NCBI GenBank assembly: GCA_007128045.1
Contig: SKYG01000031.1
Location: forward strand, 1 to 24,886
Direction of reading: 5' to 3'
Length of the DNA stretch: 24,886 nucleotides
DNA from: Bacteroidales bacterium
GTDB lineage: Bacteria > Bacteroidota > Bacteroidia > Bacteroidales > UBA7960
Of this stretch, positions 1-7,158 are shown one piece after another; the stretch's first letter is position 1, and the number at the start of each line of letters is the position of its first letter. The position numbers were made by a program, and so were the translations under genes. The notes under the pieces were generated by a model, which saw only the letters and a list, made by a program, of their open reading frames with translations, made no database searches and was not told the origin of the DNA.

Positions 1-341
1 CGCGCCTGGTTTGACCCCCTTTCCCTTTCCAGGGGTACCTGTCATCTCGAACCCCGCGAAACGAAGTGAAGCGGGGTGAGAGATACCCTACAGACTCTGG
101 GCTAAACCCCTTAGCAGCTCACCCCCCTTTCCTACTGGCACCCCTGTCATCTCGAACCCCGCGAAACGAAGTGAAGCGGTACCCCTGTCATCTCGAACCC
201 CGCGAAACGAAGTGAAGCGGGGTGAGAGACACCGCCATGTTCAGGACTTACATCTTTCGAACAATTCATTCCCTGTCCATTCAAATCAACAAATCAACCT
301 TAAATCTTAAACCTTAAACCGATTTTCGGCCTTCAACGCCC
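1..341. repeat. Intergenic region with three copies of a hairpin repeat and two short tandem arrays
   Basis: No gene is seen here. A hairpin element occurs three times, with stems ACCCCGC/GCGGGGT around a 13-base loop at 51-77 and 197-223, and a third copy at 156-179 whose right arm is cut to GCGG and is followed at once by the start of the next copy. Each is preceded by CTGTCATCTCGA, and the two full copies are followed by GAGAGA, which extends the stem with TCTC/GAGA. Close to the downstream gene end lie two octamers AAATCAAC (283-298) and three heptamers CTTAAAY (299-319). The hairpins follow the stop of the leftward gene and could end its transcript, but no run of T follows them. Confidence 0.8.
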
Positions 342-3230
342 CTACTGCCCTGACCTCAGCCTGTCGGCCTGAATCTGAGCCTCATCAATGATACGTTGGG
401 CATTACGCTCCCCCTCACTTTCTATTTGTACAGCACGACGTTCTGCTTCCCTAACCAGCTGCTGAGCAGCCTGGCGTGCAGTAGCCTGGGCAATTGGTCC
501 GCGGCCCTGGGCTTCACGTTCGAGCCGGGCTGCCTGTTCTGCAGCTTCCTCACGCACCTTCTCGGCAGCATTGCCCGCCTGGGTGCGCACCGTGGCAGCC
601 TGCCTGTTGGCCTCCTCCAAAATACGGCTAATACGGGCCTCTGCCTCGGCATCTATGCGTTCCCGGGTATCATCAACCTGCTCCTGAACCGCATCTTCAA
701 CCCTGTCGCGCGCCTGCTGTGCCTCATCACGCAGGCGGTTCTCCGCCTCCTGTAACAACCTGTCAGCCTCACCCCTGAGCTGATCCTCCAGACTGCTGCG
801 CACCGATGCCATCGAAAAAGATACTTCAGGCCGTAAGAATGTTCCTCCCAGCCTGACATCCAAAGGCACCTTGTCGCCCGGTGCCAGCTGAACACCCAAT
901 CCCGATGCCCTGGATACCAGATCGTCAAACACCTGGTTGGCACGGCCTCCAAACATCTCCCGGGGTATCTCCAAATTCATCACGTAGCTGATACGCTTAT
1001 CAAAATAGGTGACCCCGGTAATGCTGGCGCCAATATCACCAAACTGCAGGTCGATGGGCGGCACCTCCACCTTCCCATCCGAAAAAGAAAAAGACAGCAA
1101 GAGGTCTTTCAGAGACCACTCTTTGAGCTGATCCATATGCAGCTGGTTGGCCAGTGAAACCATCGAAGGGGTGTTTTGCAACAGCACCGCCGAAGAGCTG
1201 AGCTTGCCCTTACCCCTGAGGCTCGACAACACCGGCTGAAGCCCCCCGTCAAGCAAGCTGCTCAGCTGCAGGTCGACAGAAAAAGTACCGCGGGCAAACT
1301 CCCCTATCGGCGCCAGTATCTGCACCGTGTTGAACGTCTGAAACGCATCCTGAATGCCGAAGCCCGACACGTTTAACCCCAGATTCACATATGGCCTCTG
1401 ATCACGTGAGTCGTACACGCCATTTAGCCCCAATGTGCCGCCAAGCATGCCCATCCGGAGATTTTCCATATTCACCTGCTCATCGGCAACATGAATGACA
1501 CCCTGCACATCGGTGATCTGTAAACTGCCAAAAAGCACCCTGTCAAAGGTCGACTCCAGCGTAAAGTCTATGTTCGACGGTATCCTGATTACCCCCAGTT
1601 GACTTTCTTCTGCCGTTTCTTCTTCCAGGCCGGCAGGTGCTGCTTCCGACCTTTCAGGAGCTTCTTCCATCAGCGCATTCAGGTCAAAGTAGGATGAACG
1701 GGTGGTAAACCAGCCACGAAGCAGTTGATCAGAAAACAAATAGCCCGGAATGTTCAGGATGCTGCCCGTTGCTGCAATATCACTATCGCCCAGCTTCATC
1801 GAAAACGCTTCAAGGCTTACTTCCTGAGGATCAAAACGTAGGACGGCGGAAGAAACCTCAACGGCATATTCCATATAGGGTGTCCCAATGTGTATGTCGC
1901 TGGCAATCATATTCCCTGCAGCATGAAACGCCTCATAGTTGCCCTGTTCAACGTCAGATAGTTTTCCACGCATCTCAGCATCTCCCCCTACAACACCGCG
2001 AAGCACAAAACCCTCGTCGAGAGGATAAAACTGTTTTACCTGGGATAGGTCTAACTGTCCTGCAACCCAGGTGTCGAACTCAGGATCACTTATGGGGGTC
2101 TTCAGGTGAAACCGTGCATCAATGGGTGTTCCGGCCAGTTGCATCCGAAACACAGGCACATCTACAACCGTCAGGTCGAGGTCAACACCAGGGTTTGTGA
2201 TATTTGCTGAAACATTTACATGAGACACGGAGGCCGGCAGGCCGGGGTACTGAAACATCCCATTATCGATCTGAAGGCTCAGGCCAAAACCAGGGTACAC
2301 CACGTCGGTAAAGGCCCCTTTTACATGGCCCTCCAGCATCATGCTGCCAGAAGTGGTAAGGCCCTCAAAATCCGTGGCATATACAGCCGGCACCAACGAC
2401 AAAAAGCTAGCAAAGTCAGACCGTGTTGCGGCAAACCGGAAATCCATTTCCAGGTCGTCTGCAGGCCATCCTACCATGCCTTCAAATACCAGTGGCAGCG
2501 CATTCAGATGGATCAGGTTGTCGCGAAAGGTAAACACGAAACGGTCCAGGTCGGCCTCCATCTCTGCGGTAAGTCTGGCCTCCACCCTGCTCAGCACAGG
2601 CCACTCATCGTACCGCAGGCTAAAAGACCCGATGGTCGCATCCCGTGTGGTCAGGTTGGTAATGCTTGCCGTCAGGTCACCACGTAATACCGCGTTGATG
2701 TCGTTGGCATAAATGTATGTCACGAATTTGTCGTCAAGATATGCCACATGACCCCCGCGGATGTCAACACGCCGCAAACTCAGACGAAAATCAGACGTCT
2801 GATCTGCTACATCTATCTCTGCATCCTCCTCTACGGCAACAATGTCCCAGTTTGCCGACCCATCGGCCAACAGCTTAAACAACAGCCGGGGCCTGTCGAG
2901 GCGGATGCTTTTTATCTCATAGTCGCTGCCGCTGATCATGCCAAACAAATCCACCGTTACCAGCGTGCGCCCGATATCGGCAAGCGTATCTGAGGAAAAC
3001 TCACCCTCTCCAATAACACGCAGGTCATTCACCCAAAAGGAAGCATTGGGAAAGTTGCGGATCAGCGACAACCCAAAACGTCCAAACTCCACTCGCGCAT
3101 CCACCTGCTCGTTGATCTCATGCTTTACCCGCTCCACGATCCTATCCTTAAAAATAACAGGAATCGCAACCAGCAACAACAACAGCACACCAACTATTAT
3201 CAATGTGATCTTTAATACTTTACCTATCAT
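342..3230 (-). CDS. AsmA-family envelope protein with C-terminal coiled-coil tail
   Basis: This 962-residue protein has one N-terminal membrane anchor (about residues 5-27) followed by the AsmA N-terminal signature, in which a receding amphipathic segment precedes FGRFGLSLIRNFPNASF. A long beta-rich repeat body follows, as expected of AsmA/TamB-like proteins that span the periplasm and are thought to act in lipid traffic or outer-membrane assembly. Residues about 812-962 differ: they are almost only A, E, R, Q, D and I/V in heptad-like order and should form a long charged helix resembling the stalk of ATP synthase subunit b. This tail is not part of the AsmA core. The ATG at 3230 is chosen because it directly precedes the anchor. 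The gene is single and divergent from the OmpA gene. Substrate and partners cannot be inferred. The family call is firm, the role is not. Confidence 0.88.
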   Translation of the reverse strand: MIGKVLKITLIIVGVLLLLLVAIPVIFKDRIVERVKHEINEQVDARVEFGRFGLSLIRNFPNASFWVNDLRVIGEGEFSSDTLADIGRTLVTVDLFGMISGSDYEIKSIRLDRPRLLFKLLADGSANWDIVAVEEDAEIDVADQTSDFRLSLRRVDIRGGHVAYLDDKFVTYIYANDINAVLRGDLTASITNLTTRDATIGSFSLRYDEWPVLSRVEARLTAEMEADLDRFVFTFRDNLIHLNALPLVFEGMVGWPADDLEMDFRFAATRSDFASFLSLVPAVYATDFEGLTTSGSMMLEGHVKGAFTDVVYPGFGLSLQIDNGMFQYPGLPASVSHVNVSANITNPGVDLDLTVVDVPVFRMQLAGTPIDARFHLKTPISDPEFDTWVAGQLDLSQVKQFYPLDEGFVLRGVVGGDAEMRGKLSDVEQGNYEAFHAAGNMIASDIHIGTPYMEYAVEVSSAVLRFDPQEVSLEAFSMKLGDSDIAATGSILNIPGYLFSDQLLRGWFTTRSSYFDLNALMEEAPERSEAAPAGLEEETAEESQLGVIRIPSNIDFTLESTFDRVLFGSLQITDVQGVIHVADEQVNMENLRMGMLGGTLGLNGVYDSRDQRPYVNLGLNVSGFGIQDAFQTFNTVQILAPIGEFARGTFSVDLQLSSLLDGGLQPVLSSLRGKGKLSSSAVLLQNTPSMVSLANQLHMDQLKEWSLKDLLLSFSFSDGKVEVPPIDLQFGDIGASITGVTYFDKRISYVMNLEIPREMFGGRANQVFDDLVSRASGLGVQLAPGDKVPLDVRLGGTFLRPEVSFSMASVRSSLEDQLRGEADRLLQEAENRLRDEAQQARDRVEDAVQEQVDDTRERIDAEAEARISRILEEANRQAATVRTQAGNAAEKVREEAAEQAARLEREAQGRGPIAQATARQAAQQLVREAERRAVQIESEGERNAQRIIDEAQIQADRLRSGQ

Positions 3231-3329
3231 GACTATATGTTTTTTTTGTTCCTATAAAGTTAACGAAATTAAATCACTTATATATATAATTAACAAGGCA
3301 AAAACAACAGAGTTCATCCATAATATCAT

Positions 3330-3337
3330 TATATTTG
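3330..3337 (+). promoter_or_regulatory. Putative -7 element for the OmpA-type gene
   Basis: TATATTTG fits the Bacteroidota consensus TAnnTTTG. No clear -33 TTG lies 17-23 bases upstream, so the call rests on the -7 box alone. If used, the transcript would carry a leader of about 220 bases made mostly of repeats. Confidence 0.4.
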
Positions 3338-3344
3338 CGGGTTG

Positions 3345-3424
3345 CGGGGTTGCCAGGTTGCCAGGTTACCAGGTTGCCAGGTTACCAGGTTACCAGGTTA
3401 CCAGGTTACCAGGTTACGGGGTAA
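3345..3424. repeat. Octamer tandem array, unit CCAGGTTR
   Basis: Eight uninterrupted units run from 3353 to 3416 (six CCAGGTTA and two CCAGGTTG), flanked by variants CGGGGTTG and CGGGGTAA. The same family recurs at 24505-24544. Confidence 0.95.
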
Positions 3425-3492
3425 ACCGCAGAGGACGCAGAGTAATTCGCGGAGTCACGCTGTTTGGATAGGGCCAGCCCTGTCTCTACAAC

Positions 3493-3560
3493 AAATCAAC
3501 AAATCAACAAATCAACAGATCAACAGATCAACAAATCAACAAATCAACAAATCAACAAAT
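3493..3560. repeat. Octamer tandem array, unit AAATCAAC
   Basis: Eight units run from 3493 to 3556; the fourth and fifth read AGATCAAC. The array ends 10 bases before the OmpA start codon. The family recurs at 283-298 and 6509-6540 and, inverted, at 6091-6116 and 19077-19108. Confidence 0.95.
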
Positions 3561-3566
3561 ATCTAT

Positions 3567-4550
3567 ATGAAATCCATCATCATCCTAACCGCCACCATCA
3601 GCCTGTTACTGGCATCGTCATGTGTTCCGCTGAAGCGCTTCAACGAACTGGAAGACCGCTTTCAACGCAGTGAAGTGAATAACGAACGTCTCCGGCTGGA
3701 AAACGAGCTTGCCAGGACACAAAACGACCTGCTGTCAACGCGTATCAAATCATTGGAAGACGACACCACACGTCTGGGCTCCCAGATACGCCGCCTGCAG
3801 CTCAACTACGAACAGCTGCAAGAAACCTACGCACAGGTTACCGAATACAACAGAAACCTTCTCGAAGGCAAGGAAGAAGAAACCAGGCAGATCCTTTCCC
3901 GCCTGCAAACCATACAGGAAGACCTTCAGCAGCGTGAAGACGACCTGATTGCCTCCGAAAAGTCTATGTTGGAAAAACAAAGAAACCTCGACTCTCTGAT
4001 TACCGTGATGGGACAAAAAGAGCAACGTCTCGGAGAGCTGGAAGCCATCCTCAGCAGGCAAGACTCTGTGGTGAACGCCCTGAGAAATACCGTATCAGAC
4101 GCCCTGCTGGGCTTTGAAGGCCGTGGGCTCTCTGTTGAGCTGAAACATGGCAAGGTATATGTCTCCCTCGATGAAAGCCTCCTGTTTGCCACCGGAAGCA
4201 CGGTCGTTGACCCTCGTGGCGAGAGTGCCCTGCGCGAACTGGCAAGGGTGCTGGAACAAAATTCCGACATCAACGTGATGATCGAAGGACATACCGATGA
4301 TGTGCCACTGCGGGGTGGCGGAGCCATGAAGGATAACTGGGACCTCAGCGTACTGAGGGCAACCTCTGTACTTCGCATCATCATGAAGCACGGAACAATT
4401 GACCCCCAAAGACTTACGGTAGCAGGGCGGGGCGAATACATGCCCCTCGACCCCGAAAAAACCGCAGAAGCCAGACAGAAAAACCGCCGAACGGAAATCA
4501 TCCTTACACCAAAACTGGATGACTTGTTCCGTATTATTGAACAAAACTGA
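3567..4550 (+). CDS. OmpA-family lipoprotein with coiled-coil spacer
   Basis: This 327-residue protein starts with a lipoprotein-type signal: hydrophobic residues 4-15, then ASSC with Cys19 as the probable lipidated residue. Residues about 25-175 are rich in E, Q, R, L and N in coiled-coil order. Residues about 190-316 form an OmpA C-terminal (peptidoglycan-binding) domain, with IEGHTDDVP at 239-247, DNWDLSVLRA at 256-265 and NRRTEI at 306-311, which hold the Asp and Arg expected to contact the diaminopimelate of the wall. The protein should tether the outer membrane to peptidoglycan. The ATG at 3567 is chosen because it gives a clean signal peptide; codons upstream lie in repeats. The next gene has its own promoter in the 56-bp gap. 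Its specific role is unknown. Confidence 0.9.
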   Translation: MKSIIILTATISLLLASSCVPLKRFNELEDRFQRSEVNNERLRLENELARTQNDLLSTRIKSLEDDTTRLGSQIRRLQLNYEQLQETYAQVTEYNRNLLEGKEEETRQILSRLQTIQEDLQQREDDLIASEKSMLEKQRNLDSLITVMGQKEQRLGELEAILSRQDSVVNALRNTVSDALLGFEGRGLSVELKHGKVYVSLDESLLFATGSTVVDPRGESALRELARVLEQNSDINVMIEGHTDDVPLRGGGAMKDNWDLSVLRATSVLRIIMKHGTIDPQRLTVAGRGEYMPLDPEKTAEARQKNRRTEIILTPKLDDLFRIIEQN

Positions 4551-4556
4551 CAAGAG

Positions 4557-4590
4557 TTTGAGATGGCATGTATTGATTTTCTTATCTTTA
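4557..4590 (+). promoter_or_regulatory. Putative promoter of the malic enzyme gene
   Basis: TTTG at 4557-4560, a 22-base spacer and TATCTTTA at 4583-4590 resemble the Bacteroidota -33/-7 pair; the last base of the -7 box deviates (A for G). Transcription would begin about 10 bases before the ATG at 4607. Confidence 0.5.
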
Positions 4591-4606
4591 CTACAAAAAA
4601 AACGCC

Positions 4607-6058
4607 ATGAAAAAACTCAAGCTCTCCCTCGACAACCTCGAAGAGATGTTGCCCGACTCATTGAGTCCGGAACAGAAGGCCAAGGCCAAGACATTGTTTT
4701 ACAAAGAACTTGCCTGCCGTGCCCATCAATTTTATCACGGCAAGATGCAAACCCTGCCCAAAGCGCCTGTTTTGGGCTTTAACTGGTTCAACGCCTGGTA
4801 CACGCCCGGCGTTTCGAATATCTCCACCACCATCCGCGACAACAACGACACCTCCTACGAGCTGTCAAACCGCGGAAACCTGGTGGCCGTCATCAGCGAC
4901 TCTACCAGGGTGCTGGGCGACGGCAACTGCACCCCTCCGGGAGGAATGGGGGTGATGGAAGGTAAAGCCTTCCTGATGAAATACCTGGGCGGGGTGGATG
5001 CCATAGCCCTCTGTATCGACAGCAGAAATAAAGACGGACAGAATGACCCTGAAAAGATCATTGATTTCACGAAAATGGTGCAGCACAGCTTTGGCGCCGT
5101 AAACCTGGAAGACATCTCCCAGCCGAACTGTTACCGCGTGCTGGATGAGTTGCGCGAAACATGCGACATACCGGTATGGCACGACGATGCACAAGGTACC
5201 GCCTGCGTCACCCTGGCAGCCCTTATCAATGCCCTGAAGCTGGTCGACAAAAAGCTCGGTGAGGTAAAGATCGTCTACTTCGGCGCCGGAGCCTCCAACG
5301 CCACCATCGCACGTATCGTACATACCGCCGGAGCCGATCCCAAAAAAGCCATCATGTTCGACTCTAAAGGGGCATTGCACCAAAACCGCAAAGACATAGA
5401 AGCCGACAAGCGCTTCTATCGAAAATGGGAACTATGCCAGACCACCAATCCACATAACATAGAAAGCATGGATGACGCCATCAAGGGAGCCGACGTACTG
5501 ATATCCCTGTCGAAACCAGGCCCTTGCATGTTGAAGCCCGAATGGATACGAAACATGGGCAGCAAGCCCATCGTGTTCGCCTGTGCCAACCCCGTCCCGG
5601 AAATCTATCCCTATGCCGCAAAGGATGCAGGTGCATATATCGTGGCCACCGGCCGCGGCGACTTTCCCAACCAGGTGAACAACTCGCTCGGATTCCCCGG
5701 CATCCTGAAAGGAGCACTCATGGTCAGGGCACGAAAGATCACCGACGAAATGGCCATCGCAGCAGCAGAATCCCTGGCACGGTTCTCAGAAAAAAGGGGC
5801 ATCAACCCCGAAAACATCACCCCAAAAATGGACGAAGCAGACGTGTTCCCCTACGAAGCAGCCGAGGTGGCCATGCAAGCCATCAAAGACGGCGTGGCAC
5901 GCAAAAAGATGACCTGGAAAAAAGCCTACAACACCGCCAAAGACGATATCGAACATGCACGCAAAACCACACACTTCATGATAGACCACGGACTCATCGA
6001 ACCACCACCGCAAAATATGATCGATAAAGCGCTGAAAGCAGCACTTAAAAATTGTTGA
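4607..6058 (+). CDS. Malic enzyme (NAD(P)-dependent, decarboxylating)
   Basis: The protein (483 residues) should convert malate to pyruvate and CO2 with reduction of NAD(P), supplying pyruvate or reducing power from the C4-acid pool in the cytoplasm. Visible motifs: WYTPGVSN with catalytic Tyr65; VMEGKAFLMKYLGGVDA with catalytic Lys120; NLEDI with metal ligands Glu168 and Asp169; WHDDAQGTA with the third acidic ligand near 193-194; the Rossmann glycine motif FGAGAS at 225-230; and TGRGDFPNQVNNSLGFPGIL late in the protein. It is longer than the roughly 430-residue small bacterial form and has GDGNCTPPGGMGVMEG where many relatives have GDRNIGP, so it is a divergent member. Cofactor preference cannot be read with confidence. 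The last codons and stop (AATTGTTGA) merge with the repeat tract that follows. Confidence 0.93.
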   Translation: MKKLKLSLDNLEEMLPDSLSPEQKAKAKTLFYKELACRAHQFYHGKMQTLPKAPVLGFNWFNAWYTPGVSNISTTIRDNNDTSYELSNRGNLVAVISDSTRVLGDGNCTPPGGMGVMEGKAFLMKYLGGVDAIALCIDSRNKDGQNDPEKIIDFTKMVQHSFGAVNLEDISQPNCYRVLDELRETCDIPVWHDDAQGTACVTLAALINALKLVDKKLGEVKIVYFGAGASNATIARIVHTAGADPKKAIMFDSKGALHQNRKDIEADKRFYRKWELCQTTNPHNIESMDDAIKGADVLISLSKPGPCMLKPEWIRNMGSKPIVFACANPVPEIYPYAAKDAGAYIVATGRGDFPNQVNNSLGFPGILKGALMVRARKITDEMAIAAAESLARFSEKRGINPENITPKMDEADVFPYEAAEVAMQAIKDGVARKKMTWKKAYNTAKDDIEHARKTTHFMIDHGLIEPPPQNMIDKALKAALKNC

Positions 6059-6062
6059 TATA

Positions 6063-6116
6063 TTGAATCGTTGAATTGTTGAATCGTTGGGTTGATTTGT
6101 TGATTTGTTGATTTGA
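6063..6116. repeat. Octamer array, left arm of an inverted repeat
   Basis: Units TTGAATCG, TTGAATTG, TTGAATCG, TTGGGTTG and then ATTTGTTG keep an exact 8-base period. Positions 6091-6116 are the perfect reverse complement of 6507-6532, so the four-helix-bundle gene between them is enclosed by a 26-bp inverted repeat. Confidence 0.95.
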
Positions 6117-6134
6117 TAAAGAGTTAGTTGTTAT

Positions 6135-6545
6135 ATGAAAGCATATGTATACGGATTTGAGAAATTGACTGTGTGGCAAAAAGCAATCGACTTTGTTGAA
6201 TTGATTTATCAGGAAACGCAAAATTTCCCAGTGGAAGAAAGGTATGGACTTACCAATCAAATACGGCGGTCATCCATTTCTATCCCCGCCAATATCGCTG
6301 AAGGAACAAGCAGGTCTTCTTTCAAAGATCAGGCACACTTTTCACAATTAGCCTTTAGTAGCCTGACTGAAACTGTCAATCATCTGTTTATTGCTTACAG
6401 GCTCGGATATTTAAATAAGGAACTCCTTGAAACATTTCAAAAACGTTTACATGAAATATCGAATCTGCTAAATGCCCTACGCAACAGTCAATTAAAAAGT
6501 CACACGTCAAATCAACAAATCAACAAATCAACAAATCAACAATGA
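6135..6545 (+). CDS. Four-helix-bundle protein (23S rRNA intervening-sequence protein family)
   Basis: This 136-residue protein has the family pattern: FEKLTVWQKAIDFVELIY (8-25) as helix 1, then YGLTNQIRRSSISIPANIAE at 37-56, the most conserved stretch, then two further long helices to about residue 118. Relatives occur in ORFs inside 23S rRNA intervening sequences, and the Avd accessory proteins of diversity-generating retroelements share the fold; many stand alone with unknown function. Some are thought to bind nucleic acid. No rRNA, reverse transcriptase or variable repeat is present here. Residues 125-136 (SNQQINKSTNQQ) are encoded by the AAATCAAC array. The stop overlaps the ruvA start as ATGA, so ruvA translation may be coupled to it. 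The gene is more AT-rich than malic enzyme and ruvA and sits inside a 26-bp inverted repeat, which suggests a late insertion. Confidence 0.88.
   Translation: MKAYVYGFEKLTVWQKAIDFVELIYQETQNFPVEERYGLTNQIRRSSISIPANIAEGTSRSSFKDQAHFSQLAFSSLTETVNHLFIAYRLGYLNKELLETFQKRLHEISNLLNALRNSQLKSHTSNQQINKSTNQQ
6507..6541. repeat. Octamer array, right arm of the inverted repeat
   Basis: Four exact AAATCAAC units (6509-6540) end one base before the ruvA ATG. The tract encodes the tail of the four-helix-bundle protein and stands where the ruvA ribosome binding site would be expected. Confidence 0.95.
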
Positions 6546-7132
6546 TAGCATTCATCGAAGGCCTCATAGAAGAAAAAAACCCTGCCTACCTCGTGGTTAA
6601 CTGCGGGGGCATTGGCTATCTGATACATATATCGTTATACACCTATTCTGCCATCCCCGACAAGGGCACCATACGCGTACACACCATTCAGGTGATCCGC
6701 GAAGATGCGCATACCCTCTACGGCTTCTCGTCGACCGAAGAGAAGGAGCTGTTCAGGCACCTGATCACCGTTAGTGGCGTAGGGCCCAACACGGCCCGGA
6801 TGATCCTGTCATCCATGTCGCCGGCAGAAATCCGCTCGGCCATCATCGCCAAAAACATCTCCATGCTGCAATCTATAAAAGGCATCGGCGCGAAAACCGC
6901 ACAACGGATCGTTGTCGACCTGAAAGACCGGCTCGAAAAAGAAGGTGTTCCCGGCGATGATTATTTGATGCCGGCAAACAATACAATTCAGGAAGAAGCG
7001 TTATCTGCTTTAGTGATGCTTGGTTTTAACAAAAACTCGGCACAAAAAGCCATTGGAGCCATCCTGCGCAAAAAACAGGGCGAGGTGGTCACGGCCGAAG
7101 AATTGGTGAAAGAAGCGTTAAAAAGTGTTTGA
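6542..7132 (+). CDS. ruvA: Holliday junction branch migration protein RuvA
   Basis: At 196 residues this is close to the usual 190-205. RuvA forms the tetramer that grips four-way junctions and recruits the RuvB motor during recombination repair. Domain I (1-65) begins MIAFIEGLIEEKNPAYLVV, with the typical CGGIGYLI and LYGF. Domain II holds two helix-hairpin-helix motifs, VSGVGPNTARMIL (77-89) and IKGIGAKTAQRIV (112-124). Domain III (about 148-196) carries EEALSALVMLGFNKNSAQKAI, which contacts RuvB. The ATG at 6542 overlaps the stop of the upstream gene by 4 bases and is preceded only by octamer repeats, so initiation depends on coupling or on a weak A-rich leader. sprA follows after 26 bases. 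I recall ruvA-sprA adjacency as usual in this phylum. Confidence 0.97.
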   Translation: MIAFIEGLIEEKNPAYLVVNCGGIGYLIHISLYTYSAIPDKGTIRVHTIQVIREDAHTLYGFSSTEEKELFRHLITVSGVGPNTARMILSSMSPAEIRSAIIAKNISMLQSIKGIGAKTAQRIVVDLKDRLEKEGVPGDDYLMPANNTIQEEALSALVMLGFNKNSAQKAIGAILRKKQGEVVTAEELVKEALKSV

Positions 7133-7158
7133 TCTGAACCTATTAATATCTTTATCTC

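Larger units (their letters stand above)
3231..3566. other. Divergent intergenic region with promoter element and two octamer arrays
   Basis: This 336-bp gap separates the AsmA-family gene and the OmpA gene. The left 100 bases are AT-rich. A Bacteroidota -7 element (TATATTTG) points rightward at 3330-3337. Directly after it come an octamer array CCAGGTTR, a copy of the CCGCAGAGGACGCAGAG element with its TAATTCGCGGAG tail (about 3425-3455), and a second octamer array AAATCAAC that ends 10 bases before the OmpA ATG. The rightward ORF can be read back through both arrays to 3342, but that extension encodes only repeats. Confidence 0.7.

Noticed and set aside
3345..3560. CRISPR-like array
   Set aside because: The repeats are directly adjacent 8-base units with no unique spacers, and no cas genes are present.
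3342..3566. N-terminal extension of the OmpA-type protein
   Set aside because: The extension only translates repeats; the ATG at 3567 gives a good lipoprotein signal.
6135..6545. Diversity-generating retroelement (Avd-like protein)
   Set aside because: No reverse transcriptase, template repeat or variable repeat with A-biased differences was found nearby.
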